28,491 nt of DNA from an uncultured Bacteroidales bacterium. Lineage in GTDB: Bacteria; Bacteroidota; Bacteroidia; Bacteroidales; P3. The notes beneath the pieces are model-generated. The model ran no database searches. It saw only the letters and a program-made list of their open reading frames with translations, and was not told where the DNA came from. Location: assembly GCA_937915785.1 (NCBI GenBank), contig CALGGY010000014.1, forward strand, positions 1-28,491, in the 5' to 3' direction. Shown here piece by piece: positions 24,997 to 28,491 of the stretch; position 1 is the stretch's first letter; each line of letters begins with the position of its first letter. A program made the position numbers and the translations under genes.

Positions 24997-26177
24997 TAGA
25001 AACGGCACAAAAACCACAGAAAGCGATATTGGTGAGCGTATGCACTCAAAACACCACCATGGAACGCACCAGCGAGTACCTTGCCGAGCTGGCTTTTCTG
25101 CTCGAAACGGCAGGCGGCGAGTGCGTTAAGACTTTTATCCAAAAACTGGAGCGTCCCGACGTGCGCACCTACGTGGGCAAAGGCAAGCTGGAGGAGGTGA
25201 AAGAGGCTGTGGACGCCTTGGAGGTGGATTTTGTGGTGTTCGACGACGAGCTGTCGCCATCGCAGCTGCGCAATTTGGAGAAAGAACTCAACGTGCGCAT
25301 TCTGGACCGCACCACGCTGATACTAGACATTTTTGCCAAACGTGCCCGCACCTCCATAGCCCGCACACAGGTGGAACTGGCGCAATACCAGTATATGTTG
25401 CCGCGTCTTACACGTTTGTGGACACACCTCGAACGCCAGCGCGGAGGCATAGGCATGCGCGGACCCGGCGAGACGCAGATAGAGACCGACCGCCGTATCA
25501 TCACCGAAAAGATAACACTGCTGAAAGAAAAACTGCGGTCGATAGACAAGCAGAAAACGCTGCAGCGCAAAAATCGCGAAAGCCTTGTGCGTGTGGCGCT
25601 TGTGGGCTACACCAACGTTGGCAAGTCCACATTGATGAATTTGCTTAGCAAGAGCGACGTGTTTGCCGAAAACAAGCTCTTCGCCACCCTCGACACCACT
25701 GTGCGCAAGGTGGTGATAGACAATCTGCCTTTTCTTTTGACTGACACCGTGGGTTTTATCCGCAAACTGCCCCACAGCTTGGTGGAGTCGTTCAAATCCA
25801 CCCTCGACGAAGTGCGCGAGGCCGACCTGCTGATACACGTTGTGGACATATCGCACCGCGACCACGAGGAGCAGATAACCGAGGTGAACAAGACCCTTGC
25901 CGAGATAGGCGCCAACGACAAACCCACACTTATGGTGTTCAACAAGACCGACGCCTACACTTTTGTGGAAAAAGACCCCGACGACCTCACCCCCGCCACA
26001 CGCGAGAACAACACCCTTGAAATGATGCGGAACATGTGGCTTGCCAAAGACAGCGAGAACACTATTTTCATCTCCGCCAAAAACCGGCAGAACATCGACG
26101 CCCTGCGGCAGCTTATGTACGACAATATCAAACGGATACACGCCATACGCTACCCGTACAACAACTTTCTGTACTGA
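24993..26177 (+). CDS. hflX: GTPase HflX
   Basis: HflX is a ribosome-associated GTPase that splits stalled 70S ribosomes under stress in characterised bacteria. The 394-residue protein has the N-terminal HflX domain (AELAFLLETAGGE, TYVGKGKLEEV, DDELSPSQLRNLE, VRILDRTTLILDIFAKRART) and the linker helix with GGIGMRGPGETQIETDRR. The GTPase domain follows: G1 GYTNVGKS near 205, G3 DTVGFIRKLP near 250, G4 NKTD near 316 and G5 SAKN near 360. I chose the ATG that overlaps the TrmH-like gene by 4 nt. The frame is open further upstream but only as a shadow of that gene. A hairpin follows the stop. Confidence 0.97.
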   Translation: MIETAQKPQKAILVSVCTQNTTMERTSEYLAELAFLLETAGGECVKTFIQKLERPDVRTYVGKGKLEEVKEAVDALEVDFVVFDDELSPSQLRNLEKELNVRILDRTTLILDIFAKRARTSIARTQVELAQYQYMLPRLTRLWTHLERQRGGIGMRGPGETQIETDRRIITEKITLLKEKLRSIDKQKTLQRKNRESLVRVALVGYTNVGKSTLMNLLSKSDVFAENKLFATLDTTVRKVVIDNLPFLLTDTVGFIRKLPHSLVESFKSTLDEVREADLLIHVVDISHRDHEEQITEVNKTLAEIGANDKPTLMVFNKTDAYTFVEKDPDDLTPATRENNTLEMMRNMWLAKDSENTIFISAKNRQNIDALRQLMYDNIKRIHAIRYPYNNFLY

Positions 26178-26188
26178 TTTTTTGAAAG

Positions 26189-26230
26189 CCGTTAAACGGG
26201 AAGTGAGAACAGGCACCCGTTACGGTTTTA
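26189..26230 (+). terminator. Candidate terminator after hflX
   Basis: CCGTTAAACGGG (26189-26200) pairs with CCCGTTACGG (26216-26225) with a two-base bulge, and TTTTAT follows. It lies 12 nt after the hflX stop and probably ends the four-gene transcript. Confidence 0.65.
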
Positions 26231-26244
26231 TAGAGAATGGTCCG

Positions 26245-26400
26245 TTATTGTCCCGATTTTTGTTGCTGTTCGAGCTTTTTTATTTTTCGCTTTAATTTGA
26301 GCACTTTCACAAAAGCGTAGATGCTGAAAAAAGTTGTTACAAGCAGTAGCAACAGTATCAGCAAACGTATTACAATAAAATGGAGAATGAAAGATGACAT
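26245..26400 (-). CDS. Small single-pass membrane protein (51 aa)
   Basis: A short frame of 51 codons from the ATG at 26400 to the TAA at 26245-26247. It has one strongly hydrophobic helix (IRLLILLLLLVTTFFSIYAF, residues 11-30) followed by a basic helix KLKRKIKKLEQQQKSGQ. A membrane span plus a lysine-rich cytoplasmic tail is unlikely in random A+T-rich DNA, so I favour a real gene. It converges on hflX. I found no -7 element upstream. Function is unknown; it could be a type I toxin-like peptide or a structural membrane peptide. Confidence 0.5.
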   Translation of the reverse strand: MSSFILHFIVIRLLILLLLLVTTFFSIYAFVKVLKLKRKIKKLEQQQKSGQ

Positions 26401-26548
26401 GGGTTGTGGTTTTACTGTTTACGGCAGATGTGATTGGTTTTGATGGCGAAAAAAACGTTTCAAGCAGTGGATTGGGGATTGTGGCTGTTCGGTTTTTGGA
26501 CTTGGTGCTTTTTATAAACGTAAAAGGCTTTGAATAATTGTTTTTTTG
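26401..26548. other. Noncoding spacer before the left repeat array
   Basis: I see no gene, promoter or strong hairpin here. A longer minus-strand frame through 26228-26638 is read in a different phase from the 51-residue protein. It is threonine/lysine-rich because it translates the repeat array, so I do not treat it as coding. Confidence 0.5.
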
Positions 26549-26715
26549 TGTGGATTTAGTGTTTGGAGATGTTGTTTTTGTTGTGAATTTAGTGTTTCGA
26601 AATATCGTTTTTACGGTGAATTTAGTGTTTGGAAACATTATTTTTGGTGTAAATTTAATGTTTTGAGATGTTGTTTTTTTGGTGCGAATTTAGTGTTTGG
26701 AGACACTAAATTCTG
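26549..26715. repeat. Left array of a 33-bp dyad-bearing repeat (five units)
   Basis: Five direct repeats whose AGTGTTT-type cores begin at 26556, 26589, 26622, 26655 and 26690 (spacing 33, 33, 33, 35). Each unit reads roughly GAATTT, then the near-palindrome AGTGTTTSGAAACACT (most left-array copies diverge in its right half), then GTTTTTGGTG. The last unit, nearest the ATPase gene, has become a hairpin: GAATTTAGTGT (26684-26694) is perfectly complementary to ACACTAAATTC (26701-26711). No unique spacers are present, so this is not a CRISPR array. Confidence 0.9.
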
Positions 26716-26846
26716 TTGTTGTATTTTATCAAAGATTTGATTTTGTGCCATTTATGCATGATGCCTGATTCCGATAAGATTGGTAGAAACATTTCATGAG
26801 ACGTCTTTGGAAGGACTGGAATAGACGGCGGGCAATAAATAATTTC

Positions 26847-26865
26847 GGCGGATTGCAAATCCGCC
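26847..26865. repeat. REP-like palindrome
   Basis: GGCGGATT (26847-26854) and AATCCGCC (26858-26865) form a perfect 8-bp stem with a 3-nt loop, 64 nt beyond the ATPase stop codon. There is no T-run on the minus strand, so it is a poor terminator. It resembles dispersed palindromes of the TTGCAAATCC type that I recall in Bacteroidota genomes; that link is from memory and unverified. Confidence 0.45.
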
Positions 26866-26928
26866 AAAACGTCTTTTATCAAACCTTTTGTTTTGGATTG
26901 TGTGGCTTTGCTGATAAAAAATCTGCTA

Positions 26929-28137
26929 TTAGTAAAGTAGCCCGAACATCCAAAGAGGTATGCGGTTTTGCCTTCCTATTTCAGTATCATCAACTGCGAG
27001 ATAGCTGTTGGGAATGTCCTTTATTTGCTCAAAGGTTTTGCTTTTTCCGCCTACTTCGAAAAGGTATTTGTGGTCAACAAAAAAGTCCCCTTGCTTTGGA
27101 AAACACACTTCGTGGACGTTTGAGAGTTGGTTTAGAAAAAAAGTTTCACACATGGTGCCAGTATTAACTCTGTTTGTCAGAGTGTGCATTAGATTTGTGT
27201 TGTTGAGATATATCTTTTCTGGTCGCGACAAAGGTTTAATGCTTTTTGTGTCGCAGTTCAGTAGATTAACCAGGCCGCTACGTTGTAGTGCTCCAAGCAT
27301 TTTCAAGCCTTGGTTTCGGTCGGTTTCAAGTTCTCTGAACAATAGGCTCATATTAAGAGTTTGTGGCACCGATTCTGCAAGTACCATTAGCATCTTACGA
27401 GTTTTGCGAATTGTGGAGATTGTAACACCTTCCACAGTTGGGTAGTCGCTTTCCAGTATTTGGTTCACGACTTGTGTAATACGATCGTGGTAACTGTTTT
27501 TTGCTTCTTTGTAGAAAGGATAGTAGCCTGAAACGCAGTATTTTTCAAATGCCGGCAATACTTTTATATGGTTGGAGATTTCCATTGCAATGTCCACATG
27601 GTGTTTAATCAATTCGTCCAAAGATACAGGCTGCATATTGTATATCCCTTCATATATTAGATACTCGCGAAACGACATTCCGTGTAGGGTGTTCAATTGT
27701 AGCCTTCTTGACAAATCTGCTTGTGCATTGTCTATGTGAAGCATCGAAGAACCGGAAAAAACTACGTTTAGTTCTGGATACTCATCGTATATGTTTTTCA
27801 TTAGGCGTTGCCAAAGAGGGTGATAGTGGACTTCGTCAACAAAAAGGTACTTTCCGCCGTGGGTGAAATGGTACTCTACAAGTTCTTTCACATCATGTGT
27901 TGTGAACCATAGGTCGTCGAGAGATATGTACAACGCGGTGTCTTTGTCGCGAATATCCTCTTTGATGTGCTGAAGTATTAAGGTGGTTTTGCCACCACCT
28001 TTAGGGCCTTTGATACCAATTAGCTTGTTCTCCCAGTCTATTTTGTTGAATAGATAGCGATGAAAATCCGTTGGAGCCTTGGATATTCTGCGTTTGCTTG
28101 AGAGTTCAATCTTTGCAAAATCTTCAGCTGAAATCAT
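26929..28137 (-). CDS. AAA ATPase with DUF4143-type C-terminus
   Basis: A 402-residue cytoplasmic P-loop ATPase of the AAA_14/DUF4143 kind. Walker A GPKGGGKTT lies near residue 44, Walker B KYLFVDEVHYHP near 96, a sensor-like VVFSGSSML near 125, and SRRLQLNTLHGMSFREYL follows. The middle has a winged-helix-like region (SLLFRELETDRNQGLKMLGALQRSGLVNLL). The C-terminus (QGDFFVDHKYLFEVGGKSKTFEQI to IPLWMFGLLY) is the PD-(D/E)XK-like end typical of the family and complete in length. Such genes occur in many copies in Bacteroidota and have no assigned function. The gene is richer in A+T than its neighbours, stands alone, and is bracketed by 33-bp repeat arrays, suggesting acquisition. I found no -7 box upstream. 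Confidence 0.92.
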   Translation of the reverse strand: MISAEDFAKIELSSKRRISKAPTDFHRYLFNKIDWENKLIGIKGPKGGGKTTLILQHIKEDIRDKDTALYISLDDLWFTTHDVKELVEYHFTHGGKYLFVDEVHYHPLWQRLMKNIYDEYPELNVVFSGSSMLHIDNAQADLSRRLQLNTLHGMSFREYLIYEGIYNMQPVSLDELIKHHVDIAMEISNHIKVLPAFEKYCVSGYYPFYKEAKNSYHDRITQVVNQILESDYPTVEGVTISTIRKTRKMLMVLAESVPQTLNMSLLFRELETDRNQGLKMLGALQRSGLVNLLNCDTKSIKPLSRPEKIYLNNTNLMHTLTNRVNTGTMCETFFLNQLSNVHEVCFPKQGDFFVDHKYLFEVGGKSKTFEQIKDIPNSYLAVDDTEIGRQNRIPLWMFGLLY

Positions 28138-28165
28138 GATGTTATTAGATTTTTTACAGCATAAC

Positions 28166-28300
28166 GAGTGATGTTTCGAAATATTGTTTTTGAGGTAAAA
28201 AAAATGTTTGGAAACACTGTTTTTGGTACGAATTTAGTGTTTGGAAACACTGTTTTTGGTGTAAATTTGGTGTTTGGAAACACTGAATATGTTGGTGTTT
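28166..28300. repeat. Right array of the same 33-bp repeat (four clear units)
   Basis: Cores begin at 28170, 28203, 28236 and 28269, exactly 33 bp apart and in the same orientation as the left array. A decayed fifth copy may start near 28294. The units at 28203, 28236 and 28269 contain TGTTTGGAAACACT, with the full AGTGTTTGGAAACACT at 28236-28251. The first (TGTTTCGAAATAT) resembles the second unit of the left array. The array lies just upstream of the ATPase start codon, so it may also act on that gene's expression. Confidence 0.9.
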
Positions 28301-28325
28301 TGAGTAGTGTTTTCTGTGTTGTAAA

Positions 28326-28455
28326 TGGTTGAATAAGAGTTGGTTATAGTCTTATCGATGCCATTAACCATTTTGTTTAAAACTATTAGTGTCCGACAAA
28401 ACCGAATACGAATTGTTTGGCGGTAGCCTAAAGGCTTTGAGAAAAAAGCGTTAAG
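28326..28455. other. Noncoding or decayed sequence with an inverted repeat
   Basis: AATGGTT (28326-28332) and AACCATT (28368-28374) are complementary, and an inner ATAAGA/TCTTAT pair lies between them. A 21-codon frame from GTG at about 28390 ends at TAA (28451-28453) with the peptide ending FGGSLKALRKKR. This could be a gene fragment or chance. Nothing firm can be assigned. Confidence 0.3.
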
Positions 28456-28491
28456 ATGAAGAAACTGCCAGTGGCCGTTTCGATAGCGAAG
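28456..28491 (+). CDS. Possible start of a gene running off the window
   Basis: An ATG at 28456 opens twelve codons reading MKKLPVAVSIAK to the window edge. The composition is plausible for a gene start but too short to identify. No -7 element was found close upstream. Confidence 0.2.
   Translation, partial: MKKLPVAVSIAK

Noticed and set aside
26228..26638. 136-codon minus-strand frame
   Set aside because: Its first third translates the 33-bp repeat array, and it reads the small membrane gene in the wrong phase.
26549..28300. CRISPR array
   Set aside because: The 33-bp units are adjacent with no unique spacers, and no cas genes are present.
28384..28491. Left end of an insertion sequence
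   Set aside because: AGTGTCCGACAAAA vaguely recalls an IS terminus, but no transposase or matching end is visible before the window stops.

Overview
The window looks like a chromosomal segment from a Bacteroidales-type bacterium (phylum Bacteroidota). Several things point there: the phylum's TAnnTTTG -7 promoter motif occurs before many genes, ribosome binding sites are weak or absent, one large protein carries a type IX secretion sorting domain (type B, 'gliding motility-associated'), AtpB has the N-terminal signal-peptide extension seen in this phylum, and the DUF4143-type ATPase is of the kind that is multicopy in these genomes. The species cannot be named from the sequence. The core is about half G+C. 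The last 2 kb is visibly richer in A+T.

Layout. 1-540: the 3' end of a 23S rRNA gene, a 5S rRNA gene and a terminator, followed by a degenerate copy of the 5S 3' half. 677-2791 (-): recG. 3023-4767 (+): a secreted protein of unknown function and a BASS-like transporter. 4773-4987: three different short tandem repeats between convergent genes. 4979-5866 (-): an EamA/RarD-type transporter. 6085-10925 (-): an export operon in the order TolC-like outer membrane protein, HlyD-like adaptor, two ABC-2 permeases, closed by a strong terminator. It is divergent from an AraC-type regulator (11107-11997, +). 12196-13356 (+): an MFS transporter behind a long, hairpin-rich leader. 13453-15234 (-): a YgiQ-type radical SAM protein. 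15298-16485 (-): pgk. 16593-17717 (-): atpB, which has no other ATP synthase gene next to it. 17810-18061 (-): a small ribbon-helix-helix-like protein. 18508-22062 (+): a large type IX secreted protein. 22198-26177 (+): a tight four-gene cluster (ABC ATPase, ABC-2 permease, TrmH-like methyltransferase, HflX GTPase). 26245-26400 (-): a 51-residue membrane peptide. 26549-28300: an AAA ATPase gene (-) lying between two arrays of the same 33-bp repeat.

How the genes work together. The 6-11 kb block forms a tripartite efflux system, probably under the divergent AraC regulator. Three copies of a TTTGGCA-type motif lie in their shared intergenic region. The operon has two permeases but no ATPase gene, so an ATPase would have to come from elsewhere. 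The 22-26 kb cluster links a NatAB-like ABC exporter to two RNA/ribosome-related enzymes through overlaps or near-zero gaps.

The strongest candidate for something undescribed is the 33-bp dyad-bearing repeat that brackets the ATPase gene at the right end. Next come the structured leader of the MFS gene and the isolated atpB.
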